From positions 1 to 64,000 of the forward strand of contig NZ_FQZV01000015.1 in the NCBI RefSeq assembly GCF_900142145.1: a stretch of 64,000 bases of DNA, given 5' to 3'. Positions within the stretch are counted from its first letter, which is position 1. Each line of letters starts with the position of its first letter. Origin of the DNA: Geosporobacter subterraneus DSM 17957 (GTDB lineage Bacteria; Bacillota; Clostridia; Peptostreptococcales; Thermotaleaceae). A program made the position numbers and the translations under genes. Positions 17,821-27,891 of this stretch are shown here, piece after piece. The notes under the pieces were generated by a model. It was not told the DNA's origin. It did no database searches and was given only the letters and a program-made list of their open reading frames with translations.

Positions 17821-18084
17821 CTACAGCAAAGTAATAATAATGTTTCGCAAAATGCCTAGCGTAAATACAGCCAAGATTGGAGAAAAATCAATAAAACCCC
17901 CACCAACCCCTAATCGGATCAAAAAGTTTCTAAAAGGCGCTAAAATGGGTTCTGTCAACTGATAAATCAGCTTATAGATGGTACCATATGGATTCAAGTT
18001 AATCCATGACATAATAATCCTTGCTATGATTAAAAAATCTAATACTCTAAAGAAATAATCTACAGACTGTCTTAAAAGCCACAT
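17821..18084 (-). CDS. yggT: YggT/YlmG-family membrane protein
   Basis: A small protein with two membrane segments separated by the family's WINLNPYG loop and the PILAPFRNFL motif. Homologues sit beside sepF and are thought to help membrane or septum organisation. I chose the ATG at 18084 (87 residues) since GGCGG lies eight bases ahead; a GTG at 18093 is an alternative. It is 19 bases after sepF. Confidence 0.88.
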   Translation of the reverse strand: MWLLRQSVDYFFRVLDFLIIARIIMSWINLNPYGTIYKLIYQLTEPILAPFRNFLIRLGVGGGFIDFSPILAVFTLGILRNIIITLL

Positions 18085-18103
18085 CAACTTCACCGCCTAA
18101 AGT

Positions 18104-18544
18104 CTATTTTTGCCAAGGAAATAACCCCTTATTTCTCAATTCTTCCCTTAGGTTTCCAGAAATATCCACATTGTTTGGTGCTAATATAAAAATCCCCTTA
18201 GATACTTTTTGAATGTTTCCATCCAATGCGTAAACTGCACCATTTAGAAAATCAAATATCTTTTTTGCTATTTCCTGATCTAAGTTCTCCAGATTAATAA
18301 TTACAGGTTTGCGATTCTTCAGATTATCTACTATACTGGGCGCTTCTTCGAATTCGCTGGGTTCATAAATCACTACCTTCATCTGTGTCGTTGTATGTAT
18401 ATTTACAATTTTATTTTTTTTACTGCTCAGAGGAACGATCTCTTCCTCTTCTTCCATAGAAGTTTCTATAAAATCCTCGTCATCCTCCTGATAATCATCT
18501 AAGCCCATAAAGTACTTTACTTTATTGAGAAATTTATTCGACAT
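18104..18544 (-). CDS. sepF: SepF, Z-ring membrane anchor
   Basis: Polymerises into arcs and ties FtsZ filaments to the membrane. The 146 residues include an N-terminal amphipathic helix (SNKFLNKVKYFMG), an acidic linker (16-45), and the SepF core with NLENLDQEIAKKIFDFLNGAVYALDG-type residues around 85-112. The ATG at 18544 has AAGGAG ahead; the longer frame to 18583 overlaps yggS. SepF matters here because I find no ftsA in the window. Confidence 0.93.
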   Translation of the reverse strand: MSNKFLNKVKYFMGLDDYQEDDEDFIETSMEEEEEIVPLSSKKNKIVNIHTTTQMKVVIYEPSEFEEAPSIVDNLKNRKPVIINLENLDQEIAKKIFDFLNGAVYALDGNIQKVSKGIFILAPNNVDISGNLREELRNKGLFPWQK

Positions 18545-18560
18545 ATACCTTCTCCTTTCA

Positions 18561-19253
18561 TCAACGATAAATTCTACTTCCAAATATTGCTGTTCCTATT
18601 CGAATCATATTTGCACCTTCTTCAATGGCCACCTTATAATCATTCGTCATCCCCATTGATAGGTATTTCATTTCTATACCTGACAGCTTTTTAGCACGAA
18701 TCTTTTCAAATATTTCCCGCATTGCCTTGAAGTAGATTCTAACCTTCTCCGGATCCTCTTCATAGGGGGCAACAGTCATAAGCCCTTTCACCCGAATATG
18801 AGAGAAGGTTTGTAATGCTTCGATAAAATTATGTACAGATTCAGGCTCAATTCCAGACTTGGTTTCCTCTTGACCTATATTAACCTGTATCAACACATCA
18901 ATGGAACGATTGATTCGTTCAGCCCGTTTCTGTATCTCTTCCGCAAGACTTATGCGGTCTAATGAATGTATTAATTTTACCTTATCAATAATATATTTTA
19001 CTTTATTCGTCTGCAAATGTCCAATCATATGCCAGTTTACCGGGGAAACAAGGTCATACTTATTTATTACTTCCTGAACCTTATTTTCACCTATATCCGT
19101 AATGCCGCAAGCAATAGCTTCATTGATTCGTTCTGGCTCAATTGTCTTTGTAACCGCAATCAAATGTACTTCTTCCGTTTTTTTTCCTAGCTTCATGCAT
19201 GTTTTAGTTATTTCCTGTCTTATATTACTGATATTATCTGCAATCTGGGACAT
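18561..19253 (-). CDS. yggS: YggS-family pyridoxal phosphate homeostasis protein
   Basis: PLP-binding TIM-barrel protein (PLPBP/YggS, B. subtilis YlmE) that keeps free pyridoxal phosphate balanced and has no known catalytic activity. The 230 residues carry the PLP lysine Lys36 (AVTKT), the IGHLQTNK motif and the MGMTNDY phosphate-binding motif near the C terminus. It lies 19 bases after the HlyD-like gene and 16 bases before sepF. Confidence 0.93.
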   Translation of the reverse strand: MSQIADNISNIRQEITKTCMKLGKKTEEVHLIAVTKTIEPERINEAIACGITDIGENKVQEVINKYDLVSPVNWHMIGHLQTNKVKYIIDKVKLIHSLDRISLAEEIQKRAERINRSIDVLIQVNIGQEETKSGIEPESVHNFIEALQTFSHIRVKGLMTVAPYEEDPEKVRIYFKAMREIFEKIRAKKLSGIEMKYLSMGMTNDYKVAIEEGANMIRIGTAIFGSRIYR

Positions 19254-19272
19254 GACCTGCCTCCTTGTAGTG

Positions 19273-20547
19273 TTAATAAATCATCTGTCCTTCCTTCACA
19301 CGTGAAGGATTCTTTACAATCTCATCATAAAGCTTAATGGTATCTACTGCTTTCTGCTGGTCACCTTCTTTTTCATAAAAGATATTACTATGCACTATGG
19401 CTGATGTCTCATCATAACCCTTTACCTTTACCGGTTTAAAGGTAGCATATCTGTTGATATCCAATACCAGAACTCCTTTTTTTCCATCCTTCTCCAATAT
19501 ACTATCCTTAGGCACTTTAAGCCCCTCATAGTTTAATACAATTGCCTCTAGATCTACACTTCTCAATTTCTGGAAATCGTCAATGTGTTCATCCATTTTA
19601 AAAAGAATGGCCACGTTATTATCATTTTCAATGATCTTAAATATCTGTCCCTTAACTTGTCCTTGTGGAAACTTGAATTCAACACTTCTACCCACTTTAT
19701 ATTGGTCCAGCAATCCCTTGTCCAGCCATGTAACCATATACCAGGTATTATTGTCCACTATTTTAAATAGGGGCTGGCCTCGAATGACCTTCTGCACCCT
19801 CAGATCTGTTATTTGGGGCTCTATTTTACGAATCTTTTCATATTCCAGTGTTGCCATATTGGATGAATTTAATATCGATTCATAACCATCAATCTGATAG
19901 CTGACAATCCCAGGCTCAGGACTGATCATCCAACTGATGGAGTTATTGATTTTTTTTTCTAACTGCTGCTGTTCTTGCTTCAATGCTTCCAGGTTTTTGC
20001 CTGCGAAGCTCTTATCACCTGCAATAATACGCTTTTTATCTAATTTGTTCGTTAGTTCCCGCTTCAGTTCCTCTACCTTTAGCAGGTCGCCTTTCTCATT
20101 ATATTCTTTCAACTGGGATATGGTTTTATGAATTTCCCCATCCAGCTTTTCAATATCCCGCTCGAAAAGTGTCTCTTTATTCTCATTGAGATTCTCAATT
20201 CTTTGATTAATGACCTCCAGCTTTTTTCTGGTTGCATCATCTACAGCATCTTTGTAAATTTCAGCTATTTTGTAGCCTTTTTTAACCCGTTCTCCCTCCT
20301 GGGCAAAGTACTTGATTTCGCCTTCTTGGTTGGATTTTACCAATTTCTCGTTTCGTATAATATAACAAGTCATTGGATGAAGGATTTGTATGCTGCCGTA
20401 TCTCACCACTTCCGTTTCTGCAGCAGAAGACATTACCATGGGCGCAAATCGGATCAATAGGTACAGCACAATAGTTCCAAAGAAAAAGTAACGAAAAAAA
20501 ACTACTTTTCCTTTCTTCTGACTCTTTTTTTGACTCACTCGCTTCAC
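19273..20547 (-). CDS. HlyD-like membrane protein at head of the ylm cluster
   Basis: A 424-residue protein with an N-terminal membrane helix (about 18-38), a biotinyl-lipoyl-like beta segment (EGEIKYFAQEGERVKKGYKIAEI, split around residue 78-100 by pattern), a coiled-coil hairpin (about 110-200), and beta-rich C-terminal domains. This is the build of HlyD-type adaptor proteins, but no transporter gene is next to it. Related genes head the yggS-sepF cluster in many clostridia, so the role may be in the envelope or division. The start may be GTG at 20547 or the next GTG at 20538. Confidence 0.8.
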   Translation of the reverse strand: MKRVSQKKSQKKGKVVFFRYFFFGTIVLYLLIRFAPMVMSSAAETEVVRYGSIQILHPMTCYIIRNEKLVKSNQEGEIKYFAQEGERVKKGYKIAEIYKDAVDDATRKKLEVINQRIENLNENKETLFERDIEKLDGEIHKTISQLKEYNEKGDLLKVEELKRELTNKLDKKRIIAGDKSFAGKNLEALKQEQQQLEKKINNSISWMISPEPGIVSYQIDGYESILNSSNMATLEYEKIRKIEPQITDLRVQKVIRGQPLFKIVDNNTWYMVTWLDKGLLDQYKVGRSVEFKFPQGQVKGQIFKIIENDNNVAILFKMDEHIDDFQKLRSVDLEAIVLNYEGLKVPKDSILEKDGKKGVLVLDINRYATFKPVKVKGYDETSAIVHSNIFYEKEGDQQKAVDTIKLYDEIVKNPSRVKEGQMIY

Positions 20548-20671
20548 CTACATTAAATTTGATTGGTTTCTATCACTGTATAATTCTTCATTTTCACATT
20601 TTTTCCTGCATATAACATGTATAAATTTTAATTAGTGACAAAGTCCTAAAGAATTAATGTCTTGTGTATTC

Positions 20672-20700
20672 AAAAAAAAATAGACATCCTCAGATGTCTA
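20672..20700 (-). terminator. Intrinsic terminator of the 127-residue gene
   Basis: An 8-bp stem TAGACATC/GATGTCTA with a 4-base loop and a run of T on the minus strand. It overlaps the stop codon of the unknown gene at 20698. Confidence 0.85.
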
Positions 20701-21081
20701 AATCATTTTGAAAAACTTCCCATATTTGCTGATAACTTTAAAATTTTTAATATCCTTAATAGATATGGCTTCAACTCTCTGGTGATCAGTAATGATTATA
20801 ATACTGTTATCGGTCATCTTTGCTCCTAGAATCGTCCCTTGAAGTTTATGATTCTCACGAATACAAATTTTCATCTCATCACCCGCCATAATCTCTGCAT
20901 TTCCCAGTTTAAAGTGCTTTAATTCCACCTCGTCTAAATCCTCTTGGGTTACGCCTTTGCAGTCAATCATAATTATATTATTCATCAAATAGTATTTTTC
21001 TTTAACTGTAACCATAAAATATCCTGATAGAGAAACAAAAAACAACATGCACAGTGAAAGCAGCAAATATTGTGTATACAT
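20698..21081 (-). CDS. Unrecognised single-pass membrane protein, 127 residues
   Basis: I do not recognise this protein. It has an N-terminal membrane helix (about 5-25) and a soluble beta-rich domain. The soluble part is rich in isoleucine and contains the stretches NNIIMIDCKG and DNSIIIITDHQRVEAISIKDIK, which suggest a small beta barrel outside the membrane. AAGGAG lies ahead of the ATG, and a terminator overlaps the stop, so it looks like a monocistronic gene. It lies between the HlyD-like gene and tRNA-Pro. Confidence 0.75.
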   Translation of the reverse strand: MYTQYLLLSLCMLFFVSLSGYFMVTVKEKYYLMNNIIMIDCKGVTQEDLDEVELKHFKLGNAEIMAGDEMKICIRENHKLQGTILGAKMTDNSIIIITDHQRVEAISIKDIKNFKVISKYGKFFKMI

Positions 21082-21181
21082 GTCTACTCTCCTTTTAAAA
21101 TTGATATAATAACTATATACTACACTTACCAGCCTAGATAATCAATACCTTTTCATAAACTTAAAGAGGAAAAAGGAAAAT

Positions 21182-21219
21182 AAAAAACATTAAAGCTTCA
21201 AAAGCTTTAATGTTTTTTT
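21182..21219. terminator. Strong terminator after tRNA-Pro
   Basis: A 13-bp stem AACATTAAAGCTT/AAGCTTTAATGTT with a short loop, flanked by an A-run on one side and a T-run on the other, so it can end transcripts in both directions. It directly follows the tRNA on the minus strand. Confidence 0.9.
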
Positions 21220-21220
21220 A

Positions 21221-21297
21221 TGGTCTGAGTGCCGGGACTTGAACCCGGGGCCTCTAGAACCCCATTCTAGCGCGCTACCAAACTGCGCTACACCCAG
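21221..21297 (-). tRNA. tRNA-Pro (anticodon GGG)
   Basis: A 77-base cloverleaf with encoded CCA end (21221-21223). The acceptor stem pairs CTGGGTG with CACTCAG; the T arm contains GGTTCAAGT; the anticodon stem CTAGA/TCTAG encloses a loop with U33 and anticodon GGG, reading CCC and CCU proline codons. The D arm GCGC..GCGC is normal. Confidence 0.95.
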
Positions 21298-21550
21298 ATG
21301 ATCATATTGTCCTAAAGAAAATTTGTAATCTACAACTTTATTCTTGTGTCTTTCATGTATTTAATATTATAAATCAGAGATGTAAAAGATGCAATAGATT
21401 TTTCAATTTTATAAAATTCAGAATCAATGTCCACCGCCCCCCTGATCCATCCTTTTTATAGGATATACAACAACCTTGGATATTATTCGCCATATCTCCA
21501 AATTTTAGTAGAATATGCTTAAAAGAATCCATACACCCTAACATAAAATA
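21298..21550. other. Intergenic stretch between tRNA-Pro and spoIVA
   Basis: About 250 bases of AT-rich DNA. No frame, strong hairpin or clear promoter pair can be supported, although the tRNA promoter must lie here on the minus strand. Confidence 0.5.
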
Positions 21551-21580
21551 TAAAATAGATAGGTCTCCCTATCTATTTTA
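21551..21580 (-). terminator. Probable terminator of spoIVA
   Basis: A 13-bp stem TAAAATAGATAGG with its complement and a 4-base loop, six bases after the spoIVA stop. The downstream tail on the minus strand is T-rich but interrupted. Confidence 0.7.
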
Positions 21581-21585
21581 CGTGC

Positions 21586-23064
21586 TTATAGGATAATACA
21601 GATGAGCCCTCCGCTCCCCTCATTGATTACCTTTTGCAAGGTTCTCTGCAGCTTGCTGCGTGCGTCTTCAGGCATCATGAACAGTTTATTTTGCAGCTGC
21701 TCTTTAACCATATCATGAAGAGACTTTCCAAACATATTGGTTTGCCAAATTTTCGTTGGATCAGCTTCAAACTCATTCAATAGATATTTTAACAGTTCCT
21801 CACTTTGCTTTTCAGTTCCAACCACTGGGGATACCTCTGTGGCGATATCAGCGCGAATTAAATGTAAAGAAGGAGCATTAGCTCTTAGTTTTACACCGAA
21901 TCGATTGCCCTGCTTGAAGATTTCCGGTTCCTCCAGCTCTAATTCTTCTAATCTTGGAGGCACTAGTCCGTATCCGGTTTCTTTAACATCTTTTAATGCT
22001 TGCTCAACCCTGTCGTATTCCCGCTTAGCTTTTGAGAATTCTCGTATAAGCCCTAAAAGTTGATGATCTCCCTCTATTTTGTAACCAGTAACCTCTTCTA
22101 ATATATTATAGAATAATCCTTCATTGGTTTTCATCCGAATATGAACGATACCATTACCTAACTGAATATCGCTAAGCAATGCTTCAGAAATTACATCGAT
22201 TTCCATAAACTTGCTTGCCACTTCTCTAACATCATTAATTTTTGATACATCTTTTGCCCATTGTTTAACAGACTGCACGATCTTGCTCTTAAGCCAGTGA
22301 CTGTTTTCAAGACCTTCTACCCAACCTGGCAAGGTAATGTTAATTTCCTTAATCGGGAATTCAAATAATACATTTTCTAGGATGTCGTTAATATGCTCCA
22401 TGCTCATTCTTGCGCAGTCAGCTGCCAATACAGGAACTGAGTACTTCTCTTCCAATTGATCTCTCAATAAAAGGGTATCTTCCTGATTGGGTCGGGTGGA
22501 ATTCAATAGAATGACAAAAGGCTTTTTCAGTTCCTTTAACTCCCTGATTACCCTTTCTTCTGCTTCAACATAGTTTTCTCTTTCTATATCAGTGATACTT
22601 CCATCTGTAGTTACTACAAGCCCGATGGTAGAATGATCGGTAATAACCTTCTTGGTTCCGATTTCTGCCGCTTCTTCAAAAGGAATCTCCTTTTCGAACC
22701 ATGGAGTGGTAACCATTCTTGCCTTGCCATTTTCCTGATGGCCCATAGCTCCGTTTACTAAATAACCTACACAATCCACCATTCTAACTTTAAATTTAGC
22801 ATTATCTTTCAAAGTCAATTCAATGGCTTCATTAGGCACAAACTTGGGTTCTGTTGTCATGATGGTTCTTCCACCGCCGCTTTGGGGCAATTCGTCCTTT
22901 GCCCTTTCCTTCCTGTAAGAGTTTTCGATATTGGGTAACACCAATAAGTCCATAAATCTTTTTATAAATGTTGATTTTCCTGTTCTTACCGGTCCTACAA
23001 CCCCGATATAGATATCCCCCTGCGTTCTTTCAGCAATATCTTTGTATATATCGAACTTCTCCAA
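21586..23064 (-). CDS. spoIVA: SpoIVA, spore coat basement-layer ATPase
   Basis: Binds the forespore surface through SpoVM and polymerises with ATP into the base of the spore coat. The protein has the Walker A loop GPVRTGKST (24-32), a DCVGYLVNG segment, and the conserved C terminus GGLICIIL. The TTG at 23064 has AGGGAGGGG ahead and gives 492 residues, the same length as in B. subtilis, beginning MEKFDIYKDIAERT; a longer frame from 23097 is less likely. Expression is expected from sigma-E, but I could not place that promoter with certainty. Confidence 0.96.
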   Translation of the reverse strand: MEKFDIYKDIAERTQGDIYIGVVGPVRTGKSTFIKRFMDLLVLPNIENSYRKERAKDELPQSGGGRTIMTTEPKFVPNEAIELTLKDNAKFKVRMVDCVGYLVNGAMGHQENGKARMVTTPWFEKEIPFEEAAEIGTKKVITDHSTIGLVVTTDGSITDIERENYVEAEERVIRELKELKKPFVILLNSTRPNQEDTLLLRDQLEEKYSVPVLAADCARMSMEHINDILENVLFEFPIKEINITLPGWVEGLENSHWLKSKIVQSVKQWAKDVSKINDVREVASKFMEIDVISEALLSDIQLGNGIVHIRMKTNEGLFYNILEEVTGYKIEGDHQLLGLIREFSKAKREYDRVEQALKDVKETGYGLVPPRLEELELEEPEIFKQGNRFGVKLRANAPSLHLIRADIATEVSPVVGTEKQSEELLKYLLNEFEADPTKIWQTNMFGKSLHDMVKEQLQNKLFMMPEDARSKLQRTLQKVINEGSGGLICIIL

Positions 23065-23216
23065 AATTTTCCCCTCCCTTATGGATTGAATTTTCATGTA
23101 TTATTAATATTTATGTTTTTCACCTCAAAAAATGCTCACCCTTGCAGGGTTTGTTTAACAATATATATATATGACAAGGTACTTTCCATTATTCCAATGA
23201 TTCAAATTGAAAAAAT

Positions 23217-23248
23217 GAAAAAGATACCTCAAAATACGAGGTATCTCT
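23217..23248 (-). terminator. Intrinsic terminator of gpsA
   Basis: An 8-bp stem GATACCTC/GAGGTATC with a 7-base loop and a T5 tail on the minus strand, 17 bases after the gpsA stop. Confidence 0.85.
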
Positions 23249-23264
23249 TTGATTATGTATACTC

Positions 23265-24293
23265 TTACCACTCTATTTGCTGATTTCCTACAACTTCTTC
23301 CAGTTCGTGGGTTCTGCTTCTTAGCATAAGATTTATAACTGCTTCCCTTGCATCACTTTCCTGATATAAAATTTTATAGATCTCTGTGGTAATCGGCATC
23401 TCTACCTGAAACTGCTGCGACAATTCATAGGCAACCTTAGTAGTTACTACTCCTTCTACAACCATTCCAATAGATGCAATAGCTTCATGTGCTTTTTTTC
23501 CTTGTCCAATCTGTATACCGCACCTGCGGTTTCTGCTATGCATACTGGTGCAGGTTACAATTAAATCTCCTATTCCAGTTAACCCAGAAAAAGTGCTTAT
23601 ATCGGCACCCATTACTGCGCCTAATCGGGCAATCTCCCTGATTCCCCTTGTCATCAGCGCAGCTTTTGCATTATCACCAAACCCAAGTCCGTCACAAATT
23701 CCGGCCCCTAAGGCAATTACATTCTTCAATGCTCCGCCAAGCTCTATGCCAATAACATCTGGATTTGTATAGATTCTTAATTTCGGTGTTATAAAAATAT
23801 CCTGTATAAACTCAGCAATATTTCTTTTATTTGCACCTACGACTAAAGTAGTAGGCATATCTCTGCAAACCTCTTCTGCATGGGACGGTCCCGATAAAAC
23901 AGCAAAGGAGTTTTCCGGCAATTCTTCTTTAACTACCTGGGAAATCGTTAAATGGCTATCATTTTCTAATCCCTTGGCTGCATTGACAATGATCTGATCC
24001 GCTTTAATCACATCTCTAATGCTGTGGATCACCTGTCGGACCGCCTGGGACGCTACGGTTAACAAAAGTACTTCAGAACCTTGAACAGCTTCTTTTAAAT
24101 CTCCATAGAGCCTAATATTCTCCGGCAGGATTACACCTGGCAGATATCTTAGGTTTTCTCTTGATAAGCGTATTTGTTCCAACTGAGCCTCATCACGCAT
24201 CCACAATCGCACTTCATGCCCCTTCTTAGATAGCGAAATAGAAAGGGCAGTACCCCAGCTTCCTGCCCCAATTACACAAATAGTATTTTTCAT
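23265..24293 (-). CDS. gpsA: Glycerol-3-phosphate dehydrogenase [NAD(P)+]
   Basis: Reduces dihydroxyacetone phosphate to sn-glycerol 3-phosphate, the backbone for phospholipids. The 342 residues have an N-terminal NAD-binding fold with GAGSWGTAL (9-17) and a C-terminal domain with the active-site lysine in GGALKNVIALGAG. It follows plsY, the next enzyme user of glycerol 3-phosphate, by 16 bases; together with der they form one operon. Confidence 0.97.
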   Translation of the reverse strand: MKNTICVIGAGSWGTALSISLSKKGHEVRLWMRDEAQLEQIRLSRENLRYLPGVILPENIRLYGDLKEAVQGSEVLLLTVASQAVRQVIHSIRDVIKADQIIVNAAKGLENDSHLTISQVVKEELPENSFAVLSGPSHAEEVCRDMPTTLVVGANKRNIAEFIQDIFITPKLRIYTNPDVIGIELGGALKNVIALGAGICDGLGFGDNAKAALMTRGIREIARLGAVMGADISTFSGLTGIGDLIVTCTSMHSRNRRCGIQIGQGKKAHEAIASIGMVVEGVVTTKVAYELSQQFQVEMPITTEIYKILYQESDAREAVINLMLRSRTHELEEVVGNQQIEW

Positions 24294-24309
24294 TCCTCCA
24301 GCACCTCAT

Positions 24310-24906
24310 CTATCTTGTTCTTGATTTTTGCCCTATTTTCGATTCTGTACCCTTCAGAAGCCTCTGTATGTTCTGTCTATGCTGAAATATGGCCATCAAT
24401 GCCAATACCAATCCAAATAAAAAGTACTTAAAGCCAGAGAATATAAATAGTATAGGAAGCAAACTAATAGCTGTAATTGAACCAAGAGATACATATTTTG
24501 TTTTTACAACAATCATGATTCCTAAAGCAATACATATAAAAGCGACGATTTGATTTACTGCAAGGCCTACTCCGATGCTGGTTGCAATCCCCTTTCCGCC
24601 TTTGAAACCAAACAGCACTGGCCAGTTATGACCTATAATAGCAGCAATTCCGCATAAGAGAGCCGTATCTGTCCCTCCAAGCTTTCCTCCAATCCATACT
24701 GCAAGAATTCCCTTTAATGCATCTCCGATAAAGGTAACCAGAGCTGGTTTAAACCCTAGGGTTCTTAATACATTGGTAGAACCGGCATTACCGCTGCCAT
24801 ATTTTCGAATGTCAATATTTGCCCACAGCTTTGACACAATCATGGAGGTAGAAAAATTTCCAATAAAATAGCTCAGTAAAACAGCAATACTCTTCATAAA
24901 CATCAT
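24310..24906 (-). CDS. plsY: Glycerol-3-phosphate acyltransferase PlsY
   Basis: Membrane enzyme that moves an acyl group from acyl phosphate to glycerol 3-phosphate, the first step of phosphatidic acid synthesis. The 198 residues have five or more membrane segments and the three family motifs: GSGNAGSTN (37-45), the [18 protein letters not shown] segment (split here by function), and the C-terminal [11 protein letters not shown]. The ATG overlaps the der stop by four bases, showing tight coupling. Confidence 0.96.
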   Translation of the reverse strand: MMFMKSIAVLLSYFIGNFSTSMIVSKLWANIDIRKYGSGNAGSTNVLRTLGFKPALVTFIGDALKGILAVWIGGKLGGTDTALLCGIAAIIGHNWPVLFGFKGGKGIATSIGVGLAVNQIVAFICIALGIMIVVKTKYVSLGSITAISLLPILFIFSGFKYFLFGLVLALMAIFQHRQNIQRLLKGTESKIGQKSRTR

Positions 24907-26225
24907 TCATCCCCACCCTTTTCTCTATATTCAATAAAAATAGGTGTTCCTTCAAAACCAAAGGCATCTCGGATTTTGTTTTCCAGGTATCTGGTATATG
25001 AAAAGTGCGTTAACTCCCTGTCATTAATGAAAAACACAAACTTAGGCGGCTTAACAGCAACCTGAGTTCCGTAGAATATTTTCAATCGTTTTCCTTTATC
25101 AGATGGCGGCTGATTCAATAGAATAGCCTCACCAATGATATCGTTCAGTACTCCAGTCTGAACCCGTAATGCATGCTGATTCGATACGAATTTGATCATC
25201 TCTAGGATTTGTGGAATTCTTTGCTTTGTTTTTGCAGATACAAAGAGAATAGGCGCATAGGGCATGAAAGATAATTGATTTCGTATTCCTTTTGTATATG
25301 CATTCATTGTATTGGTTTCTTTTTCTATAGCATCCCATTTGTTTACAACGATAATACTGGCCTTACCTTGTTCATGGGCATAACCGGCTACCTTTGTATC
25401 CTGTTCTGTGACGCCTTCAGCCGCATCAATAACGATTAAACAAACATCAGCCCGTTCAATGGCTGTTAGTGATCTTATAACACTATATTTTTCGATATTT
25501 TCATTTATTCTACTTTTTCGTCTTATTCCAGCCGTATCGATGAAAACGTATTTATCATCACCCTGGGTGAAAGGTGTATCAATAGCATCCCGGGTTGTAC
25601 CGGCAATATTACTGACAATCACCCGTTCCTCTCCCAGAATCGTATTGATAATGGAAGACTTACCTACATTGGGTTTACCAATCACTGCAACCTTTATCCT
25701 ATCCTCTTCGTAGTCTGCATCATCATCATCTGGAAACCGCTCTACGATTTCATCCAACAGATCTCCCAAACCTAGTCCATTTACAGATGAGATCGCCATA
25801 GGATCCCCCAAACCTAACTGGTAAAAATCATAAATGTTTCCGATAAAATGATGAGCATCTATTTTATTGACTACAAGAAGCACAGGTTTATTCGTCTTCC
25901 GAAGCATATTGGCCACGTCTTGATCGGAGGCCGTTAGCCCCTCTTTTCCGTCCACCATAAAAACAATTACATCTGCAGTTTCAATTGCGATTTGAGCCTG
26001 CCTCTTCATTTGAGACAAAATAACATCATCGGATTTCGGCTCAATTCCGCCTGTATCGATCAATGTAAATTGGGTATTTAGCCACTCTACCTCTGTATAA
26101 ATTCTATCTCTTGTTACTCCAGGCTGATCCTCTACAATGGATATCCTTTTTCCTGCTATTTTATTAAAAAAAGTTGATTTGCCTACATTTGGTCTGCCTA
26201 CTACTGCTACTACTGGTTTAGGCAT
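24903..26225 (-). CDS. der: Der (EngA), two-domain ribosome assembly GTPase
   Basis: Essential GTPase for 50S subunit maturation. The 440 residues contain two G domains in tandem: GRPNVGKST (10-18) with the DTGG switch, and GKPNVGKSS (near 185) with DTAG; a C-terminal KH-like domain follows from about 355. It lies between the DUF512 gene (two bases upstream) and plsY (overlapping), so all belong to one operon. Confidence 0.97.
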   Translation of the reverse strand: MPKPVVAVVGRPNVGKSTFFNKIAGKRISIVEDQPGVTRDRIYTEVEWLNTQFTLIDTGGIEPKSDDVILSQMKRQAQIAIETADVIVFMVDGKEGLTASDQDVANMLRKTNKPVLLVVNKIDAHHFIGNIYDFYQLGLGDPMAISSVNGLGLGDLLDEIVERFPDDDDADYEEDRIKVAVIGKPNVGKSSIINTILGEERVIVSNIAGTTRDAIDTPFTQGDDKYVFIDTAGIRRKSRINENIEKYSVIRSLTAIERADVCLIVIDAAEGVTEQDTKVAGYAHEQGKASIIVVNKWDAIEKETNTMNAYTKGIRNQLSFMPYAPILFVSAKTKQRIPQILEMIKFVSNQHALRVQTGVLNDIIGEAILLNQPPSDKGKRLKIFYGTQVAVKPPKFVFFINDRELTHFSYTRYLENKIRDAFGFEGTPIFIEYREKGGDE

Positions 26226-26227
26226 AT

Positions 26228-27565
26228 CTACACCTCCATATTTCTTTCATCTATAATTTTTCTTAGAAAGTCCCGGCCATTGACTGCTGAAACAATTACA
26301 GGCACCTGCAACATCTGTTCTAAATCATCGGTGCTTTTATCATCCAAAAAAATATTTTCACCTGATTTGAGCATGCTTTCCGGGAGGATCAGCTTTTCTC
26401 CTAATGACATATACTGCAGGGCTTCTATGATATCACTTCCTGTGATTAAACCAGATACCGTTATGGTTTCCCCAAAAAAGCGGTTTGGTACGACACAGAC
26501 CTGAATATGAATAAGCTTAAGATGCGCTTCTATTTCTTGACAAAGCTTTTTCATAAAGTCTCCTGCTGAACTACCAGTTACAACACTTAAGTTTTGTTCT
26601 TTCACGTTCTGTTTTTTCACGAAAGGCAAATAATCCTGTACCTCACGGTAAAATTTGGCCATAAGTCCTACGCCGTTTTCCAGCTGTGGAAAGCCCTCAT
26701 ATTCCTCAAAGGCTGGAATCTCTAATTTTGCCATAACATAAAACTCATCGGAAAGAAATACAAATCGAGACCCCTTATCTGATAATAACTTTTTTTGCCA
26801 TTTCCCCACCTGGTCAATCACATTTCTGGCTTCTTCTGTATCAAAGCATCTTAGCGGATACAGATTTTCCCTAAAACCAGTAATTCCTACCGGTACTATG
26901 GCAATGCTCTCCATTTGCGGATATAAAAGAGAGAGATCCTCAATTGTTTTGTCCAAATTTCTCCCGTCATTAATCTCCGGGCATAGAACAACTTGTCCAT
27001 TCATTCTTATCCCTGCATCTGCCAATCTTTCCAAGCGGTCCAGAATATTACCGGCTGTTTTATTGTTTAACATCCTCTTTCTCAAGTCCGGATCGGTTGT
27101 ATGTATAGAAATATTGATAGGACTAATGCGATAGCGAATAATTTTTTCTATATCTTCATCAGACATGTTCGTCAATGTAATAAAATTCCCTTGCAAAAAG
27201 GACAACCGAGAATCATCATCTTTAAAATACAGCGTCTTTCTCATATTTTTTGGCAGTTGATCAATAAAACAGAAAATACATTTGTTTTGACAGCTTTTTG
27301 CCTCATCAATAATAGGATTTTCAAAAACAATTCCCAGATCTTCATCATATTCCTTCTTTATGCGGTAAACCTTCAAACTTCCATCTTCTTTTTCAATTTG
27401 AATTTCCAATTCTTCCTCAGCCAAAAGATACATATATTCAATAATATCTTCTATCGATTGATTATTGATTTTTAATAGCTTGTCACCTTCTTTAATGCCT
27501 AGTTTTGCTGCAATGCTGTGTTCCATTACTTCACAAATAAAATTTCCCCGTCCAGCCTCCTGCAT
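26228..27565 (-). CDS. DUF512 protein with PDZ and radical-SAM-like Cys motif
   Basis: The 445 residues begin with a PDZ-like domain (about 8-60), followed by Cys92, Cys96 and Cys99 in a CX3CX2C pattern (CQNKCIFC) typical of radical SAM enzymes, and a C-terminal DUF512 region. The family is widespread in Clostridia and cyanobacteria; the reaction is unknown. Two bases separate it from der. The start at 27565 has GGTGG four bases ahead; an internal ATG 39 bases on is possible. Confidence 0.85.
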   Translation of the reverse strand: MQEAGRGNFICEVMEHSIAAKLGIKEGDKLLKINNQSIEDIIEYMYLLAEEELEIQIEKEDGSLKVYRIKKEYDEDLGIVFENPIIDEAKSCQNKCIFCFIDQLPKNMRKTLYFKDDDSRLSFLQGNFITLTNMSDEDIEKIIRYRISPINISIHTTDPDLRKRMLNNKTAGNILDRLERLADAGIRMNGQVVLCPEINDGRNLDKTIEDLSLLYPQMESIAIVPVGITGFRENLYPLRCFDTEEARNVIDQVGKWQKKLLSDKGSRFVFLSDEFYVMAKLEIPAFEEYEGFPQLENGVGLMAKFYREVQDYLPFVKKQNVKEQNLSVVTGSSAGDFMKKLCQEIEAHLKLIHIQVCVVPNRFFGETITVSGLITGSDIIEALQYMSLGEKLILPESMLKSGENIFLDDKSTDDLEQMLQVPVIVSAVNGRDFLRKIIDERNMEV

Positions 27566-27692
27566 TCATCCACCTACTTAATATCTAGTTTTAGTACCTG
27601 GTACTATATATTATATCATAAAATAAGATTTTTTTCACTGCTTCGTAATATTATCATCTCATACCTGCCTTTGTAAAGTCAATGTTTATCCG

Positions 27693-27887
27693 TCAATGTT
27701 TTACGACTACATAGCATCCATTTCCTAAATCATGAACCATGCCTGTAGTAACCTTTGATAAATAAAAAGCAATTGCTTCTTGCTGCTGTTCCGTTTTTGC
27801 ATAAAATGTAGGAACCGTAGCTACTGATACTGCTTTTTCGTCTCTTGTTATAACTGCGATCACATTATCTTTAATTCCAAAGTCCAT
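27693..27887 (-). CDS. Small partner protein of the YIEGIA family protein
   Basis: A 64-residue protein with no membrane segment, resembling the small family annotated as capping complex subunit for YIEGIA. It has a beta-rich N terminus (VIAVITRD) and ends GCYVVVKH. GAGGAG lies ahead of the ATG. It starts only four bases after the YIEGIA gene, and the pairing of the two is typical of spore formers. The function is not established; the name is by family resemblance. Confidence 0.75.
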   Translation of the reverse strand: MDFGIKDNVIAVITRDEKAVSVATVPTFYAKTEQQQEAIAFYLSKVTTGMVHDLGNGCYVVVKH

Positions 27888-27891
27888 CAGG

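Noticed and set aside
23065-23264. Sigma-E promoter of spoIVA
   Set aside because: AT-rich stretches give several partial matches to the sigma-E consensus, none with both boxes at the right spacing, so no site is called.
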